The translations under genes and the position numbers were made by a program. Under the pieces are notes generated by a model, which made no database searches, was not told the origin of the DNA, and was given only the letters and a program-made list of their open reading frames with translations. Shown here one piece after another: positions 22,687 to 32,151 of a DNA stretch of 64,000 bases. Source of the stretch: Prosthecochloris marina (GTDB lineage: Bacteria; Bacteroidota; Chlorobiia; Chlorobiales; Chlorobiaceae); contig NZ_PDNZ01000003.1 of assembly GCF_003182595.1 (NCBI RefSeq), forward strand, positions 323,985 through 387,984. Direction: 5' to 3'. The first letter of the stretch is position 1. Every line of letters begins with the position of its first letter.

Positions 22687-24989
22687 TGGCGGACTTTCAG
22701 ACAACGACAAATCCACTGCCTCACGGCAAACCATCGAAAGCCTTCGATACAATAGGGTTTTTGAAAAGATACGGTTTGTTTGTTCTGATCATCGGTTCGT
22801 TTCTCTTCACCCTCTCTGTCCCGGTCGTCCTGTTGATCAGCAAGCCCAATTATGAAGCGAAAGCACTCATACGCATCGATCCCGTGATTCCGTCACTCAT
22901 AACCAAAAGTGAAGACCCGTCCATCATCAACTACTACCAGGACTATGCCAGGACACAGGCCAAAAGAATGATGCAGTTCGAAGTTCTGAAAAGAACCGTC
23001 GAAAAGCTCACACCCGAAGAAAAAGCGGCCGTACTGCCACCAGCGCTTCCCGCCGACAAATGCGCACACATTCTTGGCTTGATCATCAAAGTCACACCCA
23101 TGAGCGGGACCCATCTGATTCAGGTCTCTGTCTCAAGCCCTAAAAGGAAAGGCCTTGCCACCCTCTTGAATACATTCATGGAGGTCTTTCTTGAAAAAGT
23201 CCGCACCAACACGGAAATGCAGGATAACGAACGCCTGACGTTTCTTCGCAACAAACAGCAAGGACTGACAGCAGAAATAACCAACATCGAGGAACAGCTA
23301 AGCCAGCTTACCGGCGATATCTATACCGCTTCCTTTTCAGAAGATTACAACCTTGCAAGCAAAAAAACCGAGGAACTGCAAAAGCTCTATGTCCGCACGT
23401 TCGAAGAACGGGTTATTGCCGAAAACAATTTCAACACAACCCTGAAAGCAAACGAACTGCTCGAGTCGCTTTCTCTCGATCCCATGGTCGAAGAGCTTGT
23501 CATAAAAGATCAGTCCCTCGATTTCACCAGCTCCTGGACCTATCAGCAACTCCAGCAGATGAGAAGTTCAACCGATGGATTGACTAAAAACAACCCCGAC
23601 CGCATTTACGTCGAACAACGTATGGAAGGAATGCAGAGTTATGAAAAAAAACTTGAAGATGAAATCCGCGACAATGCTCGAACAATTCTTTACGGCAAGA
23701 GAGACTATGATCTTCAAAAAGATCTGATACTCGCGGAAAATCGTTTTGAAAAAGCATCGAACGCTGAAACCGAAGTACTCGAAAAGCTAAAACAAAACCA
23801 GGAAGAAGGCGTCCGTATCTCGGTTGGGATGCATCTCGGCCAAGCTCTGGACTCCCGGCTCGAGCATAAACGTGCACTGCTCAACCGTATCGATACAAGA
23901 ATACATGAACTCGAGGTCGAAGGCAAAGCTCCCTTGCGCATCTCTATCGAGTCACAGGCACGTGAACCCGATAGCGCAGCCGATTCAAACGTCAAAAAGC
24001 TCATGCTGATCTTTTTCGTTCTCTCATTTGGCAGCACCGGCGGCCTGTTTCTGGCATATGACTTTTTTGACAATCGCATACGACGCCCTGAAGAAATCCA
24101 GCACGGTCTGGGCCATCCGCCGGCTGCTGTCATTCCGGATGCCGGAAAAGCACTGCTCTCCCAGGAGATCGAGTCAAATCCTGTTACAGCAGGAGCCCTG
24201 CGCAGTCTTGCTGTACGACTGAAACACGAACAAGAAAAACATGGAGCCGGAATCATTCTGTTTACCGGTATCGAAAAAGGCGTCGGGAGCAGCTCGATCG
24301 CGTTCAACACAACACGTGCCCTTGGCACCCTTGTGCCGAAAGTTCTTTTCATCGATGCGGATACCTCGAACCGGTCGACGGAACTTGTACCTGAAATACC
24401 TGCCGATGCACCCGGACTTCTTGACATACTCTCTTCATCGATACCATGGAAAACAACAATACGCACACGAATGGAAAACAACATGGATATCATGCCGACA
24501 GGAAACGCAACAGGGGGAAGCATTCCACAACAAAAACTGGCAAATGTCCTTAAAGAGATCCGCAAAGAATACGATATCATCTGTATCGATTCAGCCCCCC
24601 TCATGGAAAGTGACCTGACAGAAAACCTCGTGACTCACACCGACATAACCACCTTGATCGCGCTCGGTGACAGCACGCTTTTCCGGGATCTGAGAACCGC
24701 CGCTGAACTTTTGGTATACCTCAATGCTCCTGTAATCGCTCCCGTACTGAACTGGGGAGGCTACAAGCGGTCGTTCAGTATCGACAAACTGCTTGAAAAA
24801 CGCCCTGAATTTCTCAACCGGGTAAATACTGAAAAGCTGGAAACCCTTCTCAGGGAACTACCATCAACAACAGAACTGCTGCAAAAAACAAAGGAAAGAG
24901 CAAGAAAGCTCTTGCAAAAAGCACAGGAAATGGCAAAAACACTACTGCAAAAAATACAGGCGAAAATAAAATGGGGGAGAAAAAAATGA
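22686..24989 (+). CDS. Wzc-like co-polymerase with divergent BY-kinase domain
   Basis: 767 residues. Membrane helices at 29-51 and 439-458 enclose a long periplasmic coiled coil with the Wzz-type chain-length region. The cytoplasmic domain resembles bacterial tyrosine kinases, with Walker A' VLFIDAD (553-559) and Walker B IICIDSAP. However, Walker A reads GIEKGVGSSS (528-537), with Ser at the invariant P-loop Lys, and there is no C-terminal Tyr cluster. Instead the tail (730-767) has three 11-residue repeats starting LLQK. It probably controls chain length and bridges to Wza, but autophosphorylation is doubtful. No Wzb phosphatase is present. Confidence 0.88.
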   Translation: MADFQTTTNPLPHGKPSKAFDTIGFLKRYGLFVLIIGSFLFTLSVPVVLLISKPNYEAKALIRIDPVIPSLITKSEDPSIINYYQDYARTQAKRMMQFEVLKRTVEKLTPEEKAAVLPPALPADKCAHILGLIIKVTPMSGTHLIQVSVSSPKRKGLATLLNTFMEVFLEKVRTNTEMQDNERLTFLRNKQQGLTAEITNIEEQLSQLTGDIYTASFSEDYNLASKKTEELQKLYVRTFEERVIAENNFNTTLKANELLESLSLDPMVEELVIKDQSLDFTSSWTYQQLQQMRSSTDGLTKNNPDRIYVEQRMEGMQSYEKKLEDEIRDNARTILYGKRDYDLQKDLILAENRFEKASNAETEVLEKLKQNQEEGVRISVGMHLGQALDSRLEHKRALLNRIDTRIHELEVEGKAPLRISIESQAREPDSAADSNVKKLMLIFFVLSFGSTGGLFLAYDFFDNRIRRPEEIQHGLGHPPAAVIPDAGKALLSQEIESNPVTAGALRSLAVRLKHEQEKHGAGIILFTGIEKGVGSSSIAFNTTRALGTLVPKVLFIDADTSNRSTELVPEIPADAPGLLDILSSSIPWKTTIRTRMENNMDIMPTGNATGGSIPQQKLANVLKEIRKEYDIICIDSAPLMESDLTENLVTHTDITTLIALGDSTLFRDLRTAAELLVYLNAPVIAPVLNWGGYKRSFSIDKLLEKRPEFLNRVNTEKLETLLRELPSTTELLQKTKERARKLLQKAQEMAKTLLQKIQAKIKWGRKK

Positions 24990-26140
24990 GCCACCTGCCC
25001 GTATTGTTCGGTTACCATGCCTCGAACCTCGGTAACAGTCACGTACCTCTTTCACTCTGCCGGCACTGGCACAACAGCGGCAGAGATGTCAGCCTTACCG
25101 TTCCCAGTACCGACCCGGCGCTCGGCTACTCCTGGCTCAAACCTGCCATGAGCGGTCTTGCCAAAAAAGTTATCTACCGGCTGGGCTATCCCGCAATCCC
25201 ACGGCGGATTGCCGAGCGTTTTTTTCTGAAAACAGAGAAACAGTCCCCTTACGTTTATCTGTGGGCTGGTCTTTCTCTGGAAATATTCGAGGAATTCGAA
25301 AGACGTGGCGCAACCATCATCATCGAACGCATCAATTGCCACAGGCACAGCGCACAACGCATTCTCCAACAGGCTTCCGAGCACTGGAACATCCCTGTAA
25401 CGGCGGCAATCACCAGCGAGGCCATAGAAGAAGAGAACCGCAAACTCGACATTGCAGACGCCGTGTTCTGCCCTAGCCCGATGGTCCGTAACTCCATGCT
25501 CGAGAACAACGTCGATGAAAGCAAACTGCTTTCCACCAGCTATGGATGGTCTCCTGAACGGTTCCCGTCCAGGGAAAAAGAACCATCGAATTCTCTGCGC
25601 CCGGTCTTTCTTTTTGCCGGTACCATCTGTCTTCGCAAGGGAATACCACTGCTTCTCGAAGCGTGGAAACGGGCAGACCTCAACGCAGAACTCCTGCTGT
25701 GTGGCTCGATAGCCCATGAAATACAGGAGCACTACCCTTCGCTCGAAAGCATCAAAAACGTACGTCACGTGAACTATACCAGGGATATCGGCCAGCTCTA
25801 CAGAAAAACCGATGTATTTGTTTTTCCAAGCCTCGAGGAAGGCGGACCGATGGTCACTTATGAAGCCATGGCACATGGCATCCCTCCGCTTGTCACCGCC
25901 ATGGGTGGAGGCGCAATTGTTGAAAACACCAAGAACGGCACAATCCTGCCGGATATGGACATCGACGCATGGGCCCAGGCAATGACACTCATGGCGGAAA
26001 ACCCCGATAGGAGAAAAGAGATCGGAAATCTCGCACAGCAAAGATCGAAACAGTTCACCTGGAAACAGGTTGCCGAACAACGAGCCAGGCTTCTCGAAGA
26101 GCACTGCATCGGGATCTGGAAAACAAAAGAAGCACTATGA
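24986..26140 (+). CDS. Family 4 glycosyltransferase
   Basis: 384 residues from ATG 24986, chosen because GGGGGAG lies 6-7 nt upstream and it forms an ATGA overlap with the wzc homologue. The N-terminal domain is divergent; the C-terminal GT-B domain has FLFAGTICLRKGIPLLLEAWK, VRHVNYTRDIGQLYRKTDVFVFPSLEEGGPMVTYEAMAHGIP with the E-x7-E motif (EGGPMVTYE). Retaining transferase, sugar unknown. A 350-residue open frame exists on the opposite strand, but the conserved motifs lie on this one. Confidence 0.9.
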   Translation: MSHLPVLFGYHASNLGNSHVPLSLCRHWHNSGRDVSLTVPSTDPALGYSWLKPAMSGLAKKVIYRLGYPAIPRRIAERFFLKTEKQSPYVYLWAGLSLEIFEEFERRGATIIIERINCHRHSAQRILQQASEHWNIPVTAAITSEAIEEENRKLDIADAVFCPSPMVRNSMLENNVDESKLLSTSYGWSPERFPSREKEPSNSLRPVFLFAGTICLRKGIPLLLEAWKRADLNAELLLCGSIAHEIQEHYPSLESIKNVRHVNYTRDIGQLYRKTDVFVFPSLEEGGPMVTYEAMAHGIPPLVTAMGGGAIVENTKNGTILPDMDIDAWAQAMTLMAENPDRRKEIGNLAQQRSKQFTWKQVAEQRARLLEEHCIGIWKTKEAL

Positions 26141-26643
26141 TATCAGCAACAGAAGCCGATTGGGACAGGGAAAAAATCATTCCCGGACGTTATGAACCCG
26201 GAAAAAAAATGCTCTCGGCGATTCGACTTTACCAGCGACTCGAGAAACAAGGCATCACATCCCGGACCATGAAACCTTTCGCTGTCCTGAGCCACAGGTT
26301 CTGGAGCGCGGTCTGCGGAGCGGACATCCCTATCAACACTCGTATAGGAGGAGGCCTTCTCATTCCCCATCCAAATGGCATCGTCATTCATCCCGATGCG
26401 ACAATCGGACCAAACTGTCTGATTTTTCAACAGGTAACCATCGGTGAAGGACCAAAGCAAGGCTTACCTGTGATCGAAGGACATGTCGATATAGGAGCCG
26501 GAGCCAAAATCCTCGGCGGTGTTCACATCGGCAACCATGCTCGTATCGGAGCCAACGCTGTTGTTATTGACGACATCCCGAACCATGCGACGGCAGTCGG
26601 CATACCCGCACAGGTAAAAAAAGTAGATGAAACGGCAAAATAA
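26137..26643 (+). CDS. Serine-acetyltransferase-like hexapeptide enzyme
   Basis: 168 residues. GGGLLIPHPNGIVIHPDATIG holds the catalytic His region, then QQVTIGEG, IGAGAKILGGVHIGNHARIGANAVVIDDIPNHATAVGIPA, as in CysE relatives found in EPS clusters. It lacks the ~100-residue N-terminal helical domain of true CysE, so cysteine synthesis is unlikely; O-acetylation of the polysaccharide is the better guess. ATGA overlap with the preceding glycosyltransferase. Confidence 0.87.
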   Translation: MISATEADWDREKIIPGRYEPGKKMLSAIRLYQRLEKQGITSRTMKPFAVLSHRFWSAVCGADIPINTRIGGGLLIPHPNGIVIHPDATIGPNCLIFQQVTIGEGPKQGLPVIEGHVDIGAGAKILGGVHIGNHARIGANAVVIDDIPNHATAVGIPAQVKKVDETAK

Positions 26644-26676
26644 AAGGAAACAACACAACCATAAAGAAGGGGGAAC

Positions 26677-26712
26677 ATGCCGAAAAGATCAACGAAAAAA
26701 CACAGCGGATGA
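26677..26712 (+). CDS. 11-codon leader ORF coupled to next glycosyltransferase
   Basis: AAGGGGG at 26667-26673 is one of the strongest ribosome sites of the locus and sits 3-4 nt before ATG 26677, which opens an 11-codon frame encoding a very basic peptide (MPKRSTKKHSG). Its TGA (26710-26712) overlaps the ATG at 26709 of the next gene, which itself has no ribosome site. The simplest reading is a leader peptide that delivers ribosomes to the glycosyltransferase by re-initiation. Confidence 0.5.
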   Translation: MPKRSTKKHSG

Positions 26713-27920
26713 ACATGCAGAACAGAAAAAAGCAAGGCAAACAACTCTGCATCTTTTACGCTGCCGGGCCGGGGGACATCGTCACGACTTTTTCCTGCTG
26801 GCAGGAAGGCAGAGACGATCCACACCAGGTAGCCGTCACCTATAGCAGCCAGTTTTTCGACCTTTGCCGAACGCTTGGGGCAAAAGGGGTTGCGGTATCG
26901 TCATGCCCGCGCACAGACCGTATCACGACAGCGCAGTTCATCGTCGAGAACCTCCCGAAAGGACCGGCAAGTAACGGTATTGCATTCCATACCCAACAGA
27001 TACGCTATGTTCGAAAAATCATAAAGCGGGCCTTGGCTGTCGATGCCGACCTCCTTGTCATGGCTGACTCTACAGGGCACCTTTTCTCTCTTGTCTGGTT
27101 TGCTCCGAAAACAATGCGTCTCGCAGTTTCCCTGCACTGCACCCTCTGGCCCAGAAGCCGCGACAAAACGGCCAGAGCGAGGCTCACCTCGCTTCTCAGC
27201 CGCCGCCTTTTCGCCAACAGGGCGCAGGCCATACTCTGCCTTTCAAACGATATCCGGCGCCAGTTGCTCGATATGACCAGAGGGAACACCGTGCCCATCT
27301 ACCCTTTCATCCCCTTTTACCGGCGCAAACTGTTCACAACCATACAACCGCCTACAGAGCAGCGACCATTCAACCTGCTCTATGCCGGACGGATGGAAAT
27401 CGAAAAAGGAGTCTACGACCTTCTCGAGATCGCTCTGATGCTGGATCGTGCAGGAATAGACGACGTCACCTTGCACCTTTGCGGCGACGGTTCGGAGGAA
27501 GACTCGCTCAGAATGACTGCCAGGAGCAAAGGAGTCGAACAGCTTTTTCATCTGCACGGTTACTGCCATCAACAGGAAATGCTGGAGCACATCAACCGGA
27601 GTCATGCCTTCATCGTTCCAACCCGAACCTCATTCGAGGAGGGGTTCAACAAAGTCGTTGCCGAAGCCATCCTTGCCGGAAGACCGGTTATCACCTCGTC
27701 AGTCTGCCCTGCACTCGATTACGTGAAAGAAGCTGTCGTGGAAGCTGTTCCCGACGACCCGTCGTCATATTTCGAAGCTGTCAAGAAACTTTCTTCTTCA
27801 AAAGACCTTTACCGGGAAAAACAGCAGGGCTGCAAAGCCGTACAGGAGCAGTTCTACGATCCAGACCGTTCCTGGGGAGCCGCACTTAAAAAAGTTATAG
27901 GGAGCCTGCCTTATGGGTAA
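26709..27920 (+). CDS. Family 4 glycosyltransferase
   Basis: 403 residues. GT-B fold with LLYAGRMEIEKGVYDLLEIALML (donor domain start), LHLCGDGSEEDSLR, LHGYCHQQEMLEHINRSHAFIVPTRTSFEEGFNKVVAEAILAGRPVITS with the E-x7-E (EGFNKVVAE). Translation seems coupled to a basic 11-codon leader. Overlaps the polymerase gene by 8 nt. Confidence 0.9.
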   Translation: MNMQNRKKQGKQLCIFYAAGPGDIVTTFSCWQEGRDDPHQVAVTYSSQFFDLCRTLGAKGVAVSSCPRTDRITTAQFIVENLPKGPASNGIAFHTQQIRYVRKIIKRALAVDADLLVMADSTGHLFSLVWFAPKTMRLAVSLHCTLWPRSRDKTARARLTSLLSRRLFANRAQAILCLSNDIRRQLLDMTRGNTVPIYPFIPFYRRKLFTTIQPPTEQRPFNLLYAGRMEIEKGVYDLLEIALMLDRAGIDDVTLHLCGDGSEEDSLRMTARSKGVEQLFHLHGYCHQQEMLEHINRSHAFIVPTRTSFEEGFNKVVAEAILAGRPVITSSVCPALDYVKEAVVEAVPDDPSSYFEAVKKLSSSKDLYREKQQGCKAVQEQFYDPDRSWGAALKKVIGSLPYG

Positions 27921-29361
27921 TGCACCAGGAAATATCATGGTCCCGATCGTAATGTTCGGCTGGATCCCTTTCGTCATGATACTTTTTTCACGTCTCGAGG
28001 CGAAAATAGCGGCAGCTGCGGCATTTGTAGCCGGCTGGATGTTTCTTCCGGTCGCAGCATACAACCTACCGGCGCTGCCCGACTACACCAAAACAACCGC
28101 GACCTGTGTCGGCATTCTGGCCGGGGCCTGGCTTTTCGACAAAGAACGGTTCAGTGAATTCCGGTTCAGCGCCGTTGACATCCCTATTCTCCTGTGGTGC
28201 ACCGCTCCCTTTTTCTCGTCGGTCGCCAACGGACTCGGCCCCTATGACGGCTTATCCCAAACCATGTATCAAAGCATCACCTGGGGCCTCCCCTACTATA
28301 TCGCAAGAATCTACTTCAGTGATACCGAAGGGCTTAAAATCCTCGCCCTGGCCATCGTCATCGGGGGTATCGTCTACATACCGTTCTGCTGGTTCGAAAT
28401 GATCATGAGCCCCCAGCTCCACCGCATGACATACGGCTTCCACCAGCACAGTTTCCTGCAGACAATACGAGCTGGCGGCGGTTTCAGACCGATGGTGTTC
28501 ATGGATCACGGGCTCATGACCTCGATGTGGATGGTCATTGCCGTCTTTCTCGGAGTCTGGCTTTATGTATCCGGCAGCCTGCCGAAAAAAATCCTTTTCG
28601 TCCCCACGGTCTATCTGTTGCTGCTGCTTGTTTTCACAACCATGATGATGAAATCCTTCGGAGCGGTTTCTCTGCTCTTTCTCGGTCTCATAGTCATCTT
28701 TCTGACAAATAAAATGAAGCTGCGAATTTTGATTCTGATTCTTCTCGTGACACCTCACCTCTATATCATTACGAGAACGACCGGCACATGGGATGGCAGA
28801 AACCTTTCACAATTCGTAGCAGAAAAAATCAGTGAAGAACGTGCCCAGTCACTACAGTTCCGCCTCGATAACGAAACGATCCTCATCGACAAAGCACTCC
28901 AGGGAACCTTTTTCGGATGGGGAGGCTTCGGACGCTCCCGCGTTTACGACGACAAAGGCAAGGATATCAGTATCGCGGACGGCCTGTGGATCATCACCCT
29001 CGGCCAGAACGGCATATACGGGCTCATCGCCCTGATCATCGCGGTACAGTTACCGGTGATACTTTTTCTGTTACGGGTCAAACCCAACCGATGGAACGAA
29101 CAGCAATGGGCGGCGCCTGCAGTCATGGCTGTTTTTCTGGCAATCTACATGATCGACAACCTGCTCAATTCGATGATCAACCCGATATATATGCTTTTCA
29201 GCGGCGGTATCATCGGTGTGATGCTACGAATGCACGCAGGAATTCCAGCATCGATACCCGAAGTTGAATCATCCGTTACGATCCGCCAATCCGTTCCGAG
29301 TCATTCCACAACCCGATTCATCACCGAACCGGAAATATCACCATCAAGGTTTATCAACTGA
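27913..29361 (+). CDS. Wzy-type O-antigen/EPS polymerase
   Basis: 482 residues, 10-12 hydrophobic segments and a large periplasmic loop (~300-355) before WGGFGRSRVYDDKG, the region conserved in O-antigen polymerase/ligase (Wzy_C) proteins. The C-terminal ~45 residues are soluble. In a Wzx/Wzy pathway it polymerises repeat units at the periplasmic face. WaaL-type ligase function cannot be excluded by sequence, but the context (Wza, Wzx, Wzc homologues) favours polymerase. Confidence 0.85.
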   Translation: MGNAPGNIMVPIVMFGWIPFVMILFSRLEAKIAAAAAFVAGWMFLPVAAYNLPALPDYTKTTATCVGILAGAWLFDKERFSEFRFSAVDIPILLWCTAPFFSSVANGLGPYDGLSQTMYQSITWGLPYYIARIYFSDTEGLKILALAIVIGGIVYIPFCWFEMIMSPQLHRMTYGFHQHSFLQTIRAGGGFRPMVFMDHGLMTSMWMVIAVFLGVWLYVSGSLPKKILFVPTVYLLLLLVFTTMMMKSFGAVSLLFLGLIVIFLTNKMKLRILILILLVTPHLYIITRTTGTWDGRNLSQFVAEKISEERAQSLQFRLDNETILIDKALQGTFFGWGGFGRSRVYDDKGKDISIADGLWIITLGQNGIYGLIALIIAVQLPVILFLLRVKPNRWNEQQWAAPAVMAVFLAIYMIDNLLNSMINPIYMLFSGGIIGVMLRMHAGIPASIPEVESSVTIRQSVPSHSTTRFITEPEISPSRFIN

Positions 29362-29367
29362 TCGAAC

Positions 29368-29808
29368 ATGGCCACACCCCACTTGCATATCATGAAGCAG
29401 AACAGCCCGATGCTCAAACCCGAGATTGACAACGGCAACAAGATGATAGGATACTGGTTGGTAAGCCTGTTTCTTATCCTTGCGGGAAGCCTCATACCGT
29501 TCAATGCAATCATAGCGAATTTCTACGGCCTGGACACCCTGGCCCATATCATTCTTTACAGCGTTCTCTCATTTGTACCCATGGTACTGCTTGCGAACAG
29601 AAAAACCGCCTTTCTCGCGTCCATCGCCATAACACCCCTCGGCTACCTTTTCGAAACCATAAACGTAGTTGTAACTGGAGAACCGTTCCATGCCTTGAAC
29701 GCCCTGGCAAACAATGCAGGAGTCATCCTCGGCATTGCCGCAGGATTCGTTGTACGCCTGAACAATCATTATGAAATGGAAAAAAATCATGAAGCATCCA
29801 AACAATAA
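29368..29808 (+). CDS. VanZ-like membrane protein
   Basis: 146 residues with four helices (about 27-50, 54-74, 79-99, 115-134). DTLAHIILYSVLSFVPMVLL in helix 2 is the D-x-x-x-H-x-x-x-Y pattern of VanZ-like proteins, which often accompany EPS and PEP-CTERM loci. Function unknown. The start may be ATG 29392 instead. It is 6 nt after the polymerase gene and 31 nt before the next gene. Confidence 0.75.
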   Translation: MATPHLHIMKQNSPMLKPEIDNGNKMIGYWLVSLFLILAGSLIPFNAIIANFYGLDTLAHIILYSVLSFVPMVLLANRKTAFLASIAITPLGYLFETINVVVTGEPFHALNALANNAGVILGIAAGFVVRLNNHYEMEKNHEASKQ

Positions 29809-29839
29809 CCTCTTCATGAGGGGGTAACTATCCCGACAA

Positions 29840-30934
29840 ATGAACCAGGAACACAACAATCATCATACCGCCAAAGAGGAATGTCCCTCTATCGATTGCG
29901 TGATCATCGGGATCAACAGCGAAAAAACCCTTGAACGCTGTATTAATTCGATCCTTTCGAGTGACTATCCACGAGCACTGCTGCATATTTTCTATGCCGA
30001 TGGAGGGTCGACCGACCGCAGTATCGAGATCGCCCGAACGTTCACGGAAGTAACGGTAATCGAGCTCAACCTGGAATTTCCCACCCCCGGCATAGGCAGA
30101 AACGCCGGGTGGAAAGCCGGGTCGGCACCCTTCGTACAGTTCCTTGATTCGGACACCATTCTCGACCCGGAGTGGCTCGCCACGGGTGTTGAAGCCATGA
30201 ATGACGACCGGGAGGTTGGCGCAGTCAGAGGCTACCGGCGGGAAATGCACCCCGAACGATCTTTTTTCAACTGGGTAGGTGATCTCGAGTGGAACGTCCT
30301 TCCCGGTGAGTGCGACAGTTTCGGCGGTGATGTGATGATCCGTCGCGATGCCCTTGAGTCATCAGGGGGATACGATGAAGAACTTGTCGGGGGAGAAGAC
30401 CCCGAACTGAGCTGGCGGATACACGAAGCCGGGTGGAAATTTCTCATGCTCGACGCCCTCATGACCCACCATGACCTGGCCATGCTGAAAACAGCACAGT
30501 ACCTGCGCCGATCATATCGTTCAGGATATGGTTTTGCTGCGGTACAGAGCAGAATCGGAGCAACCGGAAGCAGCTTCTGGAAAACGGAACAACGGAGGAT
30601 AATCATCAAAGGCGGCGGTTTTCTGGCCGGCATACTGGCCGGCATTGCCATACCTGCCGTTCAACCGAATATCGCCGGTATCACGGTAGCTGCATTTTGC
30701 CTGGCGGGGGGAACGGTTCTTCTCCTCGGCCCCCGACTATTCAAAGTCGACAAGTTCATGAAGGAAAACCGACTTAACCGCAATGATGCAAAAAAATATG
30801 CCTGGCACTGCTCGCTGGTTGCGCTCCCGCAATTCTTCGGCATCGTTCGGTTTTATACAGGACGTGCGTTCAACAAACCGCTGAAAAACAGGCGGAACAA
30901 GCTTCAGACAAGACTCTCAAACCCTACATCATGA
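29840..30934 (+). CDS. Family 2 glycosyltransferase with C-terminal membrane segments
   Basis: 364 residues. GT-A domain: DCVIIGINSEKTLERCINSIL, YADGGSTDRS, PTPGIGRNAGWKAGSAPFVQFLDSDTIL (DxD), GGEDPELSWRIHEAGW (ED acidic base region). Two membrane helices near 260-300 anchor it. Overlaps the next gene by 4 nt. Sugar unknown. Confidence 0.88.
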   Translation: MNQEHNNHHTAKEECPSIDCVIIGINSEKTLERCINSILSSDYPRALLHIFYADGGSTDRSIEIARTFTEVTVIELNLEFPTPGIGRNAGWKAGSAPFVQFLDSDTILDPEWLATGVEAMNDDREVGAVRGYRREMHPERSFFNWVGDLEWNVLPGECDSFGGDVMIRRDALESSGGYDEELVGGEDPELSWRIHEAGWKFLMLDALMTHHDLAMLKTAQYLRRSYRSGYGFAAVQSRIGATGSSFWKTEQRRIIIKGGGFLAGILAGIAIPAVQPNIAGITVAAFCLAGGTVLLLGPRLFKVDKFMKENRLNRNDAKKYAWHCSLVALPQFFGIVRFYTGRAFNKPLKNRRNKLQTRLSNPTS

Positions 30935-32151
30935 ACCAGACACCGATAGGATACCTCTGCAGCGAATACCCCGCTATTTCCCATACTTTTATCTATCGGG
31001 AAATTGAATCGATTCGCAAAGCCGGAATAAGCGTTCACACAGCTTCGATCCGAAAACCCTCGGATCTCGATGTCATGACACCCGACGAACAGCGTGAAGC
31101 CGACAAAACCCTGATGGTTCTCTCCCGCTCACCGCTCGCCATACTCAAAGCCCATCTGCACTGCCTGAAAAAAAATTTCCCGGGATACCTCAGAATGACG
31201 GCTTCCGCACTCAAACTTTTCACCACAGGTCCCAAAAGTCCGATCAAGGCGCTTGCATACCTCGCCGAAGCCGGCATCCTTCTCGAATGGGCACACCACA
31301 ACAACATCACGCACATTCACGAGCATTTCGCAAACCCCACAGCTCTTGTCGCGAGGCTCATGAAGCACTATGGAGGCGTTTCCTACAGCCTTTCGATACA
31401 TGGCCCGGATATCTTCTATACAGTCGATTCGGCCATGCTTCCCGAAAAAATCAGGGATGCCTCATTTATCCGCTGCATAAGCCACTACTGCCGAAGCCAG
31501 GTCATGCGTATCAGCGACCCGTCGGAATGGAACCGGTACCACATTGTCCGCTGTGGAGTCGATCCGGCACTTTATTCGCCAAGGCCGGAACCAAGCAACA
31601 AAACAACGCAACTGCTTTGCGTAGGCAGACTGGTACCGGCAAAAGGACAGCATATTCTGCTCGAAGCATGTGCCCGACTGAAAGCGAAGGGGTACACCTT
31701 TCACCTGACCATGGTTGGTGACGGCCCCGACAGAACCTCTCTCGAAAACAGTACGGCAGAGAGCGGACTCGACGGAACGGTTACCTTCACCGGAGCTCTC
31801 GGTCAGGACAAGGTAAGAACCTATTATGACAAAGCAGATATTTTCATCCTGGCAAGCTTTGCCGAAGGGGTACCCGTCGTGCTGATGGAAGCCATGGCAA
31901 AGGAGATTCCCGTTATAGCAACACGCATAACGGGAATCCCTGAACTAATAGATCACGAAAAAGACGGTCTGCTGGCCGTCCCCGGTGACTCACACAACCT
32001 TGCAGAAGAGATCGAAAAACTGCTCGAAAACCCTCCGCTGAGACGGAAGCTTGCCGAAGCGGGCAGGCAGAAAGTGCTCGAGCAGTATAATCAGCATTCC
32101 AACAATACCGGTATGGTCAAACTTTTCCAGGAAGAAAACCAGAGAACATGA
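30931..32151 (+). CDS. Family 4 glycosyltransferase (WcaL-like)
   Basis: 406 residues. The N-terminal IGYLCSEYPAISHTFIYREIESIRKAGISV matches the colanic-acid WcaL/AmsK group. ITHIHEHFANPTALVARLM and YSLSIHGPDIFY belong to the acceptor domain; LLCVGRLVPAKGQHILLEACARLK, VTFTGALGQDKVRTYYDKADIFILASFAEGVPVVLMEAMAKEIPVIAT is the donor domain with E-x7-E. Retaining transferase adding a repeat-unit or side-chain sugar. 4-nt overlaps on both sides. Confidence 0.92.
   Translation: MNQTPIGYLCSEYPAISHTFIYREIESIRKAGISVHTASIRKPSDLDVMTPDEQREADKTLMVLSRSPLAILKAHLHCLKKNFPGYLRMTASALKLFTTGPKSPIKALAYLAEAGILLEWAHHNNITHIHEHFANPTALVARLMKHYGGVSYSLSIHGPDIFYTVDSAMLPEKIRDASFIRCISHYCRSQVMRISDPSEWNRYHIVRCGVDPALYSPRPEPSNKTTQLLCVGRLVPAKGQHILLEACARLKAKGYTFHLTMVGDGPDRTSLENSTAESGLDGTVTFTGALGQDKVRTYYDKADIFILASFAEGVPVVLMEAMAKEIPVIATRITGIPELIDHEKDGLLAVPGDSHNLAEEIEKLLENPPLRRKLAEAGRQKVLEQYNQHSNNTGMVKLFQEENQRT

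Noticed and set aside
23714..24604. 296-codon open frame on the minus strand opposite the Wzc homologue
   Set aside because: Ser/Arg-rich shadow composition; the plus strand encodes the conserved Walker A' and B motifs.
25052..26104. 350-codon open frame on the minus strand
   Set aside because: It lies opposite a family 4 glycosyltransferase whose GT-B motifs are clear on the plus strand; the antisense product has no recognisable motif and no ribosome site.
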